Below, in pieces: positions 1 through 8,417 of a stretch of 64,000 nt of DNA; position 1 is the first letter of the stretch; the number at the start of each line of letters is the position of its first letter. The notes under the pieces are model-generated. The model had not been told where the DNA came from and made no database searches. It worked only from the letters and a program-made list of their open reading frames with translations. A program made the position numbers and the translations under genes. Origin of the DNA: Streptomyces sp. TN58 (GTDB lineage Bacteria; Actinomycetota; Actinomycetes; Streptomycetales; Streptomycetaceae); contig NZ_CP018870.1 in assembly GCF_001941845.1 (NCBI RefSeq), positions 7,168,001 to 7,232,000 on the forward strand. The letters run 5' to 3'.

Positions 1-262
1 GGCCCGCGGTACGGCGGCCCTGGCCGCGCACCACCCGCTGCGCCGGGCCGGCTTCACCGCCGCGGCGGACCTGGCCACCGCCCTGGCGGCCGAGGCCGAC
101 CGACGCCCGCGCGACGCCTTCGGCCGGCTCGCCGACCCCTCGCCCGACGGCTACGCCTGGGCCTGGCTGGCCGCGGCCACCCACCTGGCGGCGGCGGAGC
201 GCTCCCTGGTCGCCGCGTCGTGGACGGCTACACCGAACGGAGCCACGCCCCCAGCGCCCTGA
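1..262 (+). CDS. C-terminal end of an unidentified protein (5' truncated by window edge)
   Basis: The second forward frame is open from the first bases to a TGA at 260-262. It has the strong G/C third-position bias of a real Streptomyces gene and encodes about 86 alanine-rich residues ending in ATPNGATPPAP. No domain can be named from this fragment. Its 3' end overlaps the 3' end of the convergent HAD-like gene by about 35 bp, a common arrangement for convergent genes in compact genomes. The function is unknown and the start lies outside the window. Confidence 0.5.
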   Translation, partial: ARGTAALAAHHPLRRAGFTAAADLATALAAEADRRPRDAFGRLADPSPDGYAWAWLAAATHLAAAERSLVAASWTATPNGATPPAP

Positions 263-710
263 CCTCCCCGGCAGTCAGGCCGACGCCCGCATCGACACGG
301 TGCAACAGCGCCGGGCCCGGATGGCGCTCGTCCACCCAGGCCCGGTCCGCCCCGGTGATCTCGTCGTCGACCCACACGAAAGGCCGCCCCGACGCGTGTT
401 CGAGGAGGGCGGGTGTCTTCCAGTGGATGCCCCCGCGCCCGTCCTCGTCGGAGGGCTCCGGCCAGGCCACCACGGGCAGCTCCGGCAGCCCGAGCAGCGG
501 CGCGACGCACGCGTTGGCCTCCGCCATCCAGGTCGTCGCCCACCACAGCTCGCACGGCAGTCCCGCCAACAGCGGCCCGAGCGCCGCGTCCACGCGGGTG
601 AGCAGGGGATGGGGGCCGCCGTCCCCGGGCGGGTACGGCCCCGCCCCGAAGGGGATGAGCGGTCCGTCGACATCGAGGTAGAGGAGGGGAAGGGTCGTGG
701 AGCTGGTCAT
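228..710 (-). CDS. HAD-like hydrolase-fold protein
   Basis: A 160-residue soluble protein. The N-terminal strand LLYLDVDGPL matches HAD motif I (DxD), with the first Asp as predicted nucleophile. WVDDEITGADRAW further on resembles the acidic motif IV. WATTW in the middle is typical of a small actinobacterial HAD-domain family annotated only by fold. No cap domain is visible, and the substrate is unknown. The start ATG at 710 has TACCGT six nucleotides upstream on its own strand, so the transcript is probably leaderless. It converges on the truncated gene at the left edge and is divergent from the MOSC gene. Fold confidence is good; the function is not established. Confidence 0.75.
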   Translation of the reverse strand: MTSSTTLPLLYLDVDGPLIPFGAGPYPPGDGGPHPLLTRVDAALGPLLAGLPCELWWATTWMAEANACVAPLLGLPELPVVAWPEPSDEDGRGGIHWKTPALLEHASGRPFVWVDDEITGADRAWVDERHPGPALLHRVDAGVGLTAGEVRALGAWLRSV

Positions 711-769
711 GGCCCCACGGTAGCCCCCGCCCGGTGGGCCGTCGGGGTGGGTGTACTACCGTCGCGGCG

Positions 770-1489
770 GTGGCGGACGACGTGGGTGTGACAGAGCGGT
801 TGTGGCGGTATCCGGTCAAGTCGACGGGCGGTGAGCCGCTGCGCAGTGCGCAGGTCGACCCGCGGGGGCTGGTGGGCGACCGGCTGTACGCGGTGCGGGA
901 CGCGGCCGGGAAGTTCGGCTCGGGCAAGAACACCCGGCGCTTCCGGCGCATGGACGGACTGCTGCACCTGCGCTCCCGCTACGCGACGGGTGCGGGGGAG
1001 ACGGGCCCGCCCGAACTGCTCGACCCCGACGGGCGCGTGGTGGCCGACCCCACGGCCTTCCTCCGCGCCTACCTCGGCCGTGACGACGTCGAACTGGCCC
1101 GTGAGGGCGAGGTGTCGCACTTCGACCAGCTGCCGATCAGCGTCCTCACCACCGCCACCCTCGACTGGATCCGCCGCCGGCTGCCGGACGTGCCCGTCGA
1201 CGAGCGCCGCTTCCGGCCGAACCTCCTGGTGCGCACGCCTCCCGGTACCCCGCCCTTCGTCGAGGACGAGTGGATCGGCCGACGGGCGCGCCTCGGCGAC
1301 ACTGTGAGCCTGCACTTCCAACGCTCCAGCGAGCGCTGCGTGATGACCAACCAGGCCCAGCAGGACCTCCCGTACTCGCCGCTGGTCCTGAAGGCGATCG
1401 CCGCCGCGCACGACAACCGGCTCGACGTGCTCGCCACGGTCGTCACCCCGGGCACGGTCAGGGTGGGAGACCGTCTCGTCATCGGCTGA
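770..1489 (+). CDS. MOSC domain-containing protein
   Basis: About 239 residues with an N-terminal MOSC beta-barrel (ERLWRYPVKSTGGEPL near the start) followed by a MOSC domain. SSERCVMTNQAQQDLPYSP contains the conserved Cys of the Moco-sulfurase C-terminal family. Members bind or transfer sulfur and molybdenum-cofactor ligands, or act in N-hydroxylated compound reduction; the exact substrate here is unknown. GTG 770 is preferred because TACCGT lies seven nucleotides upstream, suggesting a leaderless start. GTG 788 (VTERLWRY) and GTG 734 are alternatives. It appears monocistronic. Confidence 0.8.
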   Translation: MADDVGVTERLWRYPVKSTGGEPLRSAQVDPRGLVGDRLYAVRDAAGKFGSGKNTRRFRRMDGLLHLRSRYATGAGETGPPELLDPDGRVVADPTAFLRAYLGRDDVELAREGEVSHFDQLPISVLTTATLDWIRRRLPDVPVDERRFRPNLLVRTPPGTPPFVEDEWIGRRARLGDTVSLHFQRSSERCVMTNQAQQDLPYSPLVLKAIAAAHDNRLDVLATVVTPGTVRVGDRLVIG

Positions 1490-1678
1490 CGCGTCCGGCC
1501 GCGCGGAACCACTTCCGCCGTGGCGGCCTCTTGCCCGCCCGCCGCACCGGTCCGGCCCACCGGCATCCGCACCGGCGCCGGCCGACTGGTTCGACGTGAG
1601 CCGCGACTTCAGGGCGTACCACCGCGCGCACCGCATCCGCCTGGCCGACCAGGTGCCGGTCACGCGGACCGCGGGGCG

Positions 1679-3313
1679 TCACCCAGCCGTCGTGACCCCG
1701 GGCCCGGGCCACCGCTCGTCCCAGAGCGCGCAGTGGTGTTCGCCCCGCGCGTCCACCGTACGGACCCCGTCCGCGCCCGGTGCCAGCGACAGCACCCGCG
1801 CCGACGTGCCCAGCCGCGGCCACGGCGGGGCACCGGGCGCGGCCGGGACACCGGTCCGCGCGAACCCGGTCCAGTAACCCGCCATCCGGTCCGCGAGCCC
1901 CTGCTGCGCCGCGCCCAGCGGGGTGATCGTGAACAGGTACGGCAGTTCGAAACCGTGGGCCGCGCCGAACGGCAGCCCCGGCACCGGCGCCAGCCCCGTG
2001 AAGTTCGGCGCGTCGCGGTCACTGAACCGGTAGCCGTACGTCGGCACGTGCCGCCGCAGCGCCGCCCCGTCCCGCAGCGTCGGGCAGACGAACGACGCGT
2101 CGGTCAGCACCGCCGCCCAGGCGATCGCCGGGGTCGGGTACGCCGACACCGGATAGGCGGCCAGCACCGCCCGGGCCGTCTCCACGCCGAACGACCGCGC
2201 CGCCCGCGCCCGGTACGCCCCCTCGTCGCCGATCGGATACGCCGCCAGCGTCTGGGACAGGAAGAGGCGGATCTCGTCCCGGGTGGTGCCCTGCACCACC
2301 GGCACCCGGTGGAACCGTCCGGCCTCCAACGCCCGCCGCGGCTCCACCGGCAGGCCGCCGTCCCCGTAGGAGACCTGGGAGAACCGCTGCATCAGGTCGG
2401 CGGTCGCCAGCGTACGGGCGTCCAGGCCGCGCAGGCAGTCCAGCGCGCCCGACGGCCGGCCGCAGCCGAGCCGGGCCGCCGCGAGGACGCCCTGCGCCAC
2501 CGTGCGCCGCGCGGGCACGAACGGCTCGTACGTACCGAGGTCGGGCAGCAGCGCGGACGGCGGCGTCGTGGTCGAGCACGATCCGCTCTGCACGATCGCC
2601 CGGTGGAACAGGCCGGCGGAGGCGGGCGAGGTGAGGTGCGCGCAGACGCTCAGGGCCCCCGCCGACTCGCCGAAGACGGTGACGTTGCCGGGGTCGCCGC
2701 CGAACCGCTCCGCGTTCGTCCGCACCCAGCGCAACACCGCCCGCTGGTCCGCCAGGGCGAAACCGGGGGCCCCGCCGAGCTCCGGATGGCCGAACAGGCC
2801 GAAGACGCCCAGCCGGTAGTTGGCCGTCACGACCACCGCACCGCCCCGGACCGCCAGTCGCTCCGGCCGGTAGGCGTCGCCCGAGCCGCTGAAGAAGCCG
2901 CCGCCGTGGAACCAGACCATGACCGGGCGCGGTCGCGGGCGCGGCACTGGCCGCATGCCCGCCGCCGGGCCCGCCGGGACGGTGACGTTGAGGTGGAGGC
3001 AGTCCTCCGAGCCCACCGGTCCGCCGCCCCCGAGCACGGGCAGCTGGACACAGCGCGCGCCGGGCGCGCCGGCGTCCCGTACGCCCGCCCACCGGCGCGC
3101 CGGCTCCGGCAGCCGCCAGCGGCGCGGACCCGTCGGCGGAGCCGCGTAGGGGATGCCCTCGAACGTGCTGTACGCCCCGTGCGTCCGGCCGCGTACCGGA
3201 CCGCGGTCGGTGTCCACGACCGGGCCCCGCGGCCCGGCCGCGGCGCCCACCAGCACGAGGAGCACGGGCAGCAGGAGCGCGCACCGGCGCCGGACCACTC
3301 GCATGTCGGGCAC
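1679..3313 (-). CDS. Secreted type-B carboxylesterase
   Basis: About 544 residues of the carboxylesterase/cholinesterase alpha/beta-hydrolase family, which hydrolyses carboxylic esters. The N-terminus (MRVVRRRCALLLPVLLVLVG) looks like a Sec signal peptide, so the enzyme is probably exported. Family landmarks in order are TFEGIPYAAPPTG, the second signature SEDCLHLNV, the oxyanion-hole segment WFHGGGFFSGS, the nucleophile elbow FGESAG near residue 215, and AAHGFELPYLF near residue 451 with the catalytic His. GTG 3313 is chosen because GGAAAGG sits about 8 nt upstream; ATG 3304 is possible. The natural substrate cannot be inferred from position. Confidence 0.88.
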   Translation of the reverse strand: MPDMRVVRRRCALLLPVLLVLVGAAAGPRGPVVDTDRGPVRGRTHGAYSTFEGIPYAAPPTGPRRWRLPEPARRWAGVRDAGAPGARCVQLPVLGGGGPVGSEDCLHLNVTVPAGPAAGMRPVPRPRPRPVMVWFHGGGFFSGSGDAYRPERLAVRGGAVVVTANYRLGVFGLFGHPELGGAPGFALADQRAVLRWVRTNAERFGGDPGNVTVFGESAGALSVCAHLTSPASAGLFHRAIVQSGSCSTTTPPSALLPDLGTYEPFVPARRTVAQGVLAAARLGCGRPSGALDCLRGLDARTLATADLMQRFSQVSYGDGGLPVEPRRALEAGRFHRVPVVQGTTRDEIRLFLSQTLAAYPIGDEGAYRARAARSFGVETARAVLAAYPVSAYPTPAIAWAAVLTDASFVCPTLRDGAALRRHVPTYGYRFSDRDAPNFTGLAPVPGLPFGAAHGFELPYLFTITPLGAAQQGLADRMAGYWTGFARTGVPAAPGAPPWPRLGTSARVLSLAPGADGVRTVDARGEHHCALWDERWPGPGVTTAG

Positions 3314-3518
3314 GGCCCTCGCCTTTCCCTCGGAGCGCGGAGCAGCCCGGAGCCCGGAGCCCGGCGGCGGTCGGCGGCGGCCCGCACCCCCGTTTGCACG
3401 CCCCGAATGGCGCAGTGGGCGGAAGTGGCACTCAATGTAACAAAGCGTGCGCTTCCCATGACGCACGATGACCGGCGCGCGATTGCGTAGACCCGCGCGT
3501 CGGCGAACGGAGCTTTCC

Positions 3519-4610
3519 ATGAATGACCCCATCACTCTCGCGGCGACACAACACGAGGACCGCCGCGGGACCCCCGACCCCACCGCCCCGGACGTCCCGG
3601 ACGTCCCGGACGCCCACGACACCCCGGGCACGGCCGACACCTCCCGCACCCCGGACAACCGGAAGGCGCCGGACAGAACGGACGCGCCGGCCGGCCCGGA
3701 CTCGCCGGACGCCCAGGACGACTCCGACGCGCAGACCACCCAGCGCATGCGCACCCTCCTGGAGACGGCGGCCACCTGCCGCCCGGTGGAGGAGGTCACC
3801 GCCCTGGTGAGCCTCCTCAAGGAGGACGGCCCCCTGCCCGACGCCGGACACGACGCGCTGCGCGCGGCCGCCGTGACCCGGCCCGTACAGGACGTGCAGC
3901 GGATGGTCACCCTGCTGGGCGAGGCCCCGCGCGAGGTCGGCGAAGCGGACATCACGCTGCGCGCCGCCGCCGTCGGACGGTCCATCGAGGACGTGGCCCT
4001 GCTGGTGAACATCCTCGGCAAGGACGCCCCCGGCGAGCCGGAGCCGCAGCGCCGCCCCGGGCCCGCCGGCACGGCCCGGGCGGGTGAGGCGGCCGCCCGC
4101 GAGGCCGCGCCGTCCCCCGTGCGGGGCGAGGAGCCGTACGAGGTGCCCTACCCGGCCCTGTACGAGGCGCCTCACCAGGTGCGGACCCGGCGGCCCGACC
4201 CCGGCCCCACCGGCCGAGCGGCGGGCACGGCGGCGCTGCGGCACGCGCTGCGCTGGCCGGCGGCCATCGCCCTGCTGGTCAGCGGCGCCCTGCACCTGCC
4301 GCAGGAGTTCATAGCCCTGCCGTCCGCGACTCCCCTCGGCCTCCTGCCCCTCCTGGTCACCGCGGTGTGCCTGGGCGTCGGTGCGCTGGTGGCGCTGCGC
4401 GACACCACGGCCGTGTGGCGGGCGTGCGCGGCCGCGGCCCTGGGCGTGGTCGCCCTGCACGTGATCGGCGGGTCCCTCGCCTTCGACCCGCTGGCCGGCA
4501 CCGTCGGCGGCTCCCGGGCCTGGGCCGGAGCCGCCGTCATGCTGAGTGCGGCGGCCGGAGCGGTCCTCGCCGGACTGGCCCTGCGCAACCGCCAGGAGAA
4601 CTCCGCCTGA
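3519..4610 (+). CDS. Repeat-containing membrane protein of unknown function
   Basis: About 363 residues from ATG 3519 (GGAG just upstream). The first 75 residues are a Pro/Asp/Thr-rich, probably disordered stretch. Three helical repeats of about 35 residues follow, built on RPVEEVTALVSLLKEDG, RPVQDVQRMVTLLGEA and RSIEDVALLVNILGKD. After a Pro/Tyr-rich linker come four hydrophobic helices (WPAAIALLVSGALHL, LLPLLVTAVCLGVGALVAL, ACAAAALGVVALHVIGG, AGAAVMLSAAAGAVLAGLAL). The layout suggests a cytoplasmic repeat domain tethered to the membrane. No enzymatic motif is visible. A strong hairpin follows the gene. Confidence 0.75.
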   Translation: MNDPITLAATQHEDRRGTPDPTAPDVPDVPDAHDTPGTADTSRTPDNRKAPDRTDAPAGPDSPDAQDDSDAQTTQRMRTLLETAATCRPVEEVTALVSLLKEDGPLPDAGHDALRAAAVTRPVQDVQRMVTLLGEAPREVGEADITLRAAAVGRSIEDVALLVNILGKDAPGEPEPQRRPGPAGTARAGEAAAREAAPSPVRGEEPYEVPYPALYEAPHQVRTRRPDPGPTGRAAGTAALRHALRWPAAIALLVSGALHLPQEFIALPSATPLGLLPLLVTAVCLGVGALVALRDTTAVWRACAAAALGVVALHVIGGSLAFDPLAGTVGGSRAWAGAAVMLSAAAGAVLAGLALRNRQENSA

Positions 4611-4627
4611 CCGGCGTCCGCGACCGC

Positions 4628-4669
4628 CGCGGCGGCACCCCGCGCCACCGGGCGCGGGGTGCCGCCGCG
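4628..4669. terminator. Bidirectional hairpin terminator
   Basis: Two perfectly complementary 19-nt arms (4628-4646 and 4651-4669) with a 4-nt loop ACCG lie between convergent genes ending at 4610 and 4691. There is no U-tract on either side, as is usual for Streptomyces terminators. Confidence 0.85.
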
Positions 4670-4690
4670 TTCGCGCCCGCGGGCCTCCGC

Positions 4691-5716
4691 TCAGGCCAGC
4701 AGGTTGACCGCCCCCGTGAACACGCGGGGCAGCCGGGCGGCGAGCGGGACGATCCGGGTCGCGAGGCGCGGCCGCCGACGCGCCCAGAGCAGTGACTCGG
4801 TGAGCGAGCGGTAGCTGCGCGACAGGTCCCGCCAGGCCTGTTCGTAGGCCTGCGGCCGGCCCGCCCGTACGCACCGCACCAGTTCGCCCGCGGCCGTCAC
4901 GGCCAGGGCGAGCCCTTCGCCGGTCAACGCGTCCACGTAGCCCGCGGCGTCCCCGACGAACAGCACCCGCCCCGAGACGCGTACGCGCGCGCCCTGACGC
5001 AGCGGCCCGGCGCCGCGCACGGGCGTGCCGGCGTCCCCGGCGAGCCGGGCCGCCAGCCGCGGGAAGTGGGTGAGCTGTTCGTCGAAGGGCGCCTGGTCGG
5101 TGGTGAGGATCGCCACGCCGATCCGGTCGGGCGCCACAGGGGTGACGTAGGCCTCGCTCCGAGCCGACCAGTGCACCTCCACGAGGTCGCTCCACGGCTC
5201 GACGGCGTAGTGGCGGCGCAGCCCGTAGCGGGCCGGCCGGCGGGGCGTGGCGGGCGCCGACAGGCCGAGTCCGCGCCGGACGGGGGAGTGCAGGCCGTCC
5301 GCCGCGACGAGGTAGCGGGCGGTGAGCCCGGCCGCGGTGACATGGTCGACGCCCTGGCGCACCTGGTCGACGCGCTGCGGTAGGACCTGTACGCCGAGCA
5401 GCGCCGCCCGTTCGGCGAGTGCGGCCTGGAGGTCCGTGCGGCGGGCGCCGAGGCCGGGTCCGGACCGGAAGAGCCCGTCCGCCTGCAGGCCGCTCGCGTC
5501 GTCGACGTAGCGGATGCCCCGGAAGGGCTGTCCGGGCACGGACACGCCCAGTTCCTGGAGGCGGCGTACCGCTCCGGGCATCAGGCCCTCACCGCAGGCC
5601 TTGTCGATGGGGGTGGGCCGCGGCTCCACGACCACGACCTCCAGGCCGGCGAGGGCGCCGTGGATCGCGGTCGCCAGTCCGGCGGGTCCGCCGCCCGCGA
5701 TCAGCAGGTCGATCAT
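4691..5716 (-). CDS. FAD-dependent hydroxylase of phenolic-lipid cluster (SrsC/AgqC-like)
   Basis: 341 residues. LLIAGGGPAGLATAIHGALAGLEVVVVE is the N-terminal FAD-binding Rossmann motif (GxGxxG plus terminal Glu). YLVAADGLHSPVRR is the DG motif, and VLFVGDAAGYVDALTGEGL is the GD motif that contacts FAD ribose. This combination is typical of group A flavin monooxygenases and the related geranylgeranyl-reductase-like family. The ATG overlaps the stop of the methyltransferase gene (ATGA, 5713-5716), so translation is coupled. With the upstream type III PKS and methyltransferase, the inferred role is hydroxylation of an alkylresorcinol ring, as for SrsC of S. griseus. A prenyl-reductase role is the main alternative. 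Confidence 0.8.
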   Translation of the reverse strand: MIDLLIAGGGPAGLATAIHGALAGLEVVVVEPRPTPIDKACGEGLMPGAVRRLQELGVSVPGQPFRGIRYVDDASGLQADGLFRSGPGLGARRTDLQAALAERAALLGVQVLPQRVDQVRQGVDHVTAAGLTARYLVAADGLHSPVRRGLGLSAPATPRRPARYGLRRHYAVEPWSDLVEVHWSARSEAYVTPVAPDRIGVAILTTDQAPFDEQLTHFPRLAARLAGDAGTPVRGAGPLRQGARVRVSGRVLFVGDAAGYVDALTGEGLALAVTAAGELVRCVRAGRPQAYEQAWRDLSRSYRSLTESLLWARRRPRLATRIVPLAARLPRVFTGAVNLLA

Positions 5717-6330
5717 GACGGCGCTCCCGCCGACGGGACGGAGGCGGGGGCGCGCAGCCGTTCGCCGTCCGTCAGGGCAGCGTCCTCGCAGCCGATCCGC
5801 ACGCGCAGCAGCACCAGGTTGAGCACGGTGAAGCCGAGGGCGGTCACCCAGGCCGAATGCACCAGCGGCAGTGCGGCGCCCTCGGCGACCACCGCCGCGT
5901 AGTTGGGGTGGCGCAGCACCCGGTAGGGGCCCCGCTCCACCAGCGGCAGACCGGGGACCACGAGCACCCGGGTGTTCCAGCGTGGACCGAGGGCGGCGAC
6001 GCACCACCAGCGCAGGCCCTGGGCCGCGACGACGACGGCGAGCGCGGGCCAGCCGAGCAGCGGGACGAACGGCCGCCCGGCCACCAACGGCTCGGCCACG
6101 CAGCCCGCCAGCAGCGCGGTGTGCAGGGCGACCATGGCCGGGTAGTGGCCGCGGCCGTACTCGCGGCCGCCGCGCGCCAGGCTCCAGGCGGTGTGCCGGC
6201 GGGCGGTGGCCAGCTCGGCGAGCCGCTCGGCGGCGACCAGGCAGACGAGCAGCAGGTACAGGCCGACGGAGGTCGAGGAGGTTGGGGAAGTCACGGAGGT
6301 CATGGAGGTCACGGAGGTCAGGGTGTGCAT
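5713..6330 (-). CDS. Isoprenylcysteine carboxyl methyltransferase-like O-methyltransferase (SrsB/AgqB-like)
   Basis: About 205 residues with several hydrophobic helices and the ICMT/PEMT-type C-terminal motif ERGPYRVLRHPNYAAVVAE, which contributes to SAM binding. Members are integral membrane methyltransferases; in type III PKS operons they O-methylate phenolic lipids. The N-terminus carries a low-complexity Thr/Ser stretch (TSVTSMTSVTSPTSSTS) encoded by short DNA repeats. ATG 6330 has GGAG six nucleotides upstream. GTG 6348, which overlaps the PKS stop as GTGA, is an alternative start. It is the second gene of the PKS operon and overlaps the flavoprotein gene by 4 nt. Confidence 0.82.
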   Translation of the reverse strand: MHTLTSVTSMTSVTSPTSSTSVGLYLLLVCLVAAERLAELATARRHTAWSLARGGREYGRGHYPAMVALHTALLAGCVAEPLVAGRPFVPLLGWPALAVVVAAQGLRWWCVAALGPRWNTRVLVVPGLPLVERGPYRVLRHPNYAAVVAEGAALPLVHSAWVTALGFTVLNLVLLRVRIGCEDAALTDGERLRAPASVPSAGAPS

Positions 6331-6344
6331 CGGGTTCTCCGGGG

Positions 6345-7403
6345 TCACCAGCGCAGGAGGGCGAGTTCGGAGGCGAAGCCGGGGCCGAAGCCGAGCATCA
6401 GCCCGACGGACCCGGGCGGCGGTGCGGTGCCGCGGACGCCTTCGAGGATGTGCAGGACCGAGGCGGAGGAGAGGTTGCCCACGGCGGCCAGCGACCGCCG
6501 GCTCGCCGCGAACGCCGACTCCGGCAGCCCCAGCGCGTCCGAGAGCGCGTCGAGGATCTTCGGGCCGCCGGGATGGCAGATCCAGGCGTCGACGTCCGCC
6601 GGTTTGAGGTCGTGGGCGGCCAGGAAGCTCTCCACCTCCTCGGCCACGTGCAGCCGCGCCAGGTCCGGGAGTTCACGGCCGAGGACCATCCGCATGCCCC
6701 AGTGGCCGATGTCCCAGCCCAGGAGGTGCTCCGTGCCCGGGTAGAGGCGGCTGCGGGCGGCGACGATCTCCGGTCCGGTGCCCGTCGCGTACAGGGGGTG
6801 GTGGCGGCCCACGGCCACCAGGGCGGCCGCACCGTCGCCGAAGAGGGCGCCCGCCACCAGGTTCGCCATCGAGGAGTCGGTGGACTGGAGGGTGAGCGAG
6901 CAGAGCTCGGTGGACAGCAGGACGGCGGCCTGAGCGGGCCGGCCGGCGAGCAGGTCGTGGAGATGGCCCACCCCGGCGGCTCCGGCTGCACACCCGAGAC
7001 CGAAGAGCGGCAGCCGCCGTACGTCGGGACGCAGCCCCGCGCGCGCGGCGAGCCGGGCCTCCACCGAGGGCGTCGCGAGCCCGGTCACGGTGGTCGACAT
7101 GACGAGATCGACCTCGGGGGCGGTCAGGCCCGCGTCGGCGAGGGCGAGTTCGAGCACGCGGGGCCCGAGTTCGAGGGCCGTCCGTACGAACAGGGCGTTC
7201 GTGGTGCCGAAATCGTTCGCGGGCCCGTAACGCTCCAGGGGAAGGGCGAGATGGCGGCTCTCCACGCGCACCGAGGCGTGGACCCGGCGCAGCAGGGCGG
7301 TGTCGGAGCCGGGCGGCAGGAAGCGGGCGAGCGCCTCCGTGATCTCGGCCTGGGGATGGCGATGGGGCGGGAACACGCTGCGCACTGCCAGAACACGTGT
7401 CAT
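6345..7403 (-). CDS. Type III polyketide synthase (alkylresorcinol synthase-like)
   Basis: 352 residues of the chalcone/stilbene synthase family. The catalytic triad is visible: Cys near residue 137 in FGLGCAAGAAGVG, His near 276 in WICHPGGPKILDAL, and Asn near 308 in AVGNLSSASVL. The C-terminal GFGPGFASE loop is also conserved. These homodimers extend an acyl-CoA or ACP-bound acyl starter with malonyl-CoA and cyclise it. The operon with an ICMT-like methyltransferase and a flavoprotein matches the phenolic-lipid operons srsABC and agq. ATG 7403 has TATGGT six nucleotides upstream, so the message is probably leaderless. Product chain length cannot be read from the sequence. Confidence 0.9.
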   Translation of the reverse strand: MTRVLAVRSVFPPHRHPQAEITEALARFLPPGSDTALLRRVHASVRVESRHLALPLERYGPANDFGTTNALFVRTALELGPRVLELALADAGLTAPEVDLVMSTTVTGLATPSVEARLAARAGLRPDVRRLPLFGLGCAAGAAGVGHLHDLLAGRPAQAAVLLSTELCSLTLQSTDSSMANLVAGALFGDGAAALVAVGRHHPLYATGTGPEIVAARSRLYPGTEHLLGWDIGHWGMRMVLGRELPDLARLHVAEEVESFLAAHDLKPADVDAWICHPGGPKILDALSDALGLPESAFAASRRSLAAVGNLSSASVLHILEGVRGTAPPPGSVGLMLGFGPGFASELALLRW

Positions 7404-7479
7404 TACGTCACCATAGGAAACAACTGACACTTCGTTACGAATCACTCGATCCGGGCGCGGCGCCGCATAGCGTGTCGCC
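7404..7479. promoter_or_regulatory. Divergent promoter region of the PKS operon and UbiA gene
   Basis: This 76-bp region carries two opposed -10 elements: TATGGT (7410-7415, minus) and TAGCGT (7468-7473, plus). Each lies six nucleotides from its start codon. The perfect inverted repeat TTCGT-T-ACGAA at 7431-7441 covers the expected -35 region of the PKS promoter and is a candidate operator. Confidence 0.55.
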
Positions 7480-8388
7480 GTGCCCGTACGAACCACACAG
7501 TTCACCGAGAGCGGCGACGGCAGCGGCTCGGCCGCCCGCGCCGCCGGCGACGGACATGCCGCCGGCGCCCGGTCGTCCCTGTCGGCCCTGCGGGGCCTGC
7601 CGGCGGCGTGCCACCCGCTTCCCGCGGCGGCCGTGACCCTCTTCACCGCCGTCATGGCGGCCGCTGCCGGGCACGGCCCGTCGGGAGTGGCCCTCGCCGC
7701 CGCGGCAGTGGCCGCCGGACAGCTTTCGGTGGGCTGGTGCAACGACCGGGCGGACCTCCGGCGCGACCTGGCCGCGGGCCGACGGGACAAGCCCCTGGCC
7801 GCCGGTACGGCGTCACCCGCCGCGGTGGCCCGGGCGGCGGCGGCGGCACTGCTGGTCTGCGTTCCGCTGTCGCTGGCGGCCGGCCTCCCCGCGGGCGCCG
7901 CACACCTGGCCGGTGTGGCCGCCGCCTGGGGGTACAACCTGTGGCTGAAGGGCACGGTTCTCTCCTGGGCCCCGTACGCCCTGGCCTTCGGCCTGCTGCC
8001 CGCCTTCACCACCCTCGGGCTGCCCGGTGCGCCCTGGCCGCCGCCGTGGCTGACGGCGGCCGCGGCCCTGCTCGGCGCGGGCGCCCACTTCGCGAACGTC
8101 CTGCCCGACATCGACGACGACCTGGCCACCGGCGTGCGGGGACTGCCCCAGCGGCTCGGCGCCCGGCGCTCGGCCGCGCTGGCCGGGTTGCTCGTCCTGG
8201 GCTCGGCGGCCGCCCTCGTGGCCGGACCGCCGGGGCGGGTGACGGCGTACGGCTGGGCCCTGCTGGCCGCGACGGCCGGGGCCCTGCTCCTCGCGTCCCG
8301 CCGTCCCGCGGGCCGGGCCCTCTTCCGTACGGTGATGGCGGTGGCCGGAGCCGATGTGGTCCTGCTGGTGGCCGAACTCCGCCCGTGA
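7480..8388 (+). CDS. UbiA-family membrane prenyltransferase (AgqD-like)
   Basis: 302 residues, mostly hydrophobic, with about eight to nine transmembrane helices. Both Asp-rich motifs of the UbiA superfamily are present: NDRADLRRD near residue 87 and DIDDD near residue 210. These bind Mg2+ and prenyl diphosphate. The enzyme is predicted to transfer a prenyl group to an aromatic acceptor in the membrane. Its divergent position next to the type III PKS operon makes a PKS-derived resorcinol or hydroquinone the likely acceptor (inference). GTG 7480 has TAGCGT six nucleotides upstream, suggesting leaderless translation. Other members make menaquinone or heme precursors, but the context argues against that. 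Confidence 0.85.
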   Translation: MPVRTTQFTESGDGSGSAARAAGDGHAAGARSSLSALRGLPAACHPLPAAAVTLFTAVMAAAAGHGPSGVALAAAAVAAGQLSVGWCNDRADLRRDLAAGRRDKPLAAGTASPAAVARAAAAALLVCVPLSLAAGLPAGAAHLAGVAAAWGYNLWLKGTVLSWAPYALAFGLLPAFTTLGLPGAPWPPPWLTAAAALLGAGAHFANVLPDIDDDLATGVRGLPQRLGARRSAALAGLLVLGSAAALVAGPPGRVTAYGWALLAATAGALLLASRRPAGRALFRTVMAVAGADVVLLVAELRP

Positions 8389-8417
8389 CCCGTTCCGGCG
8401 GGGAGGGCCGCCCGCCC

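Noticed and set aside
1520..3490. Long forward open frame of about 650 codons
   Set aside because: It is Arg/Pro-rich and antisense to the carboxylesterase, whose signal peptide and catalytic motifs are all on the minus strand.
6345..8129. Extending the type III PKS N-terminus by about 240 residues
   Set aside because: The extra part is antisense to the UbiA gene; the PKS fold begins at MTRVLAVRSVFPP (7403), with a promoter just upstream.
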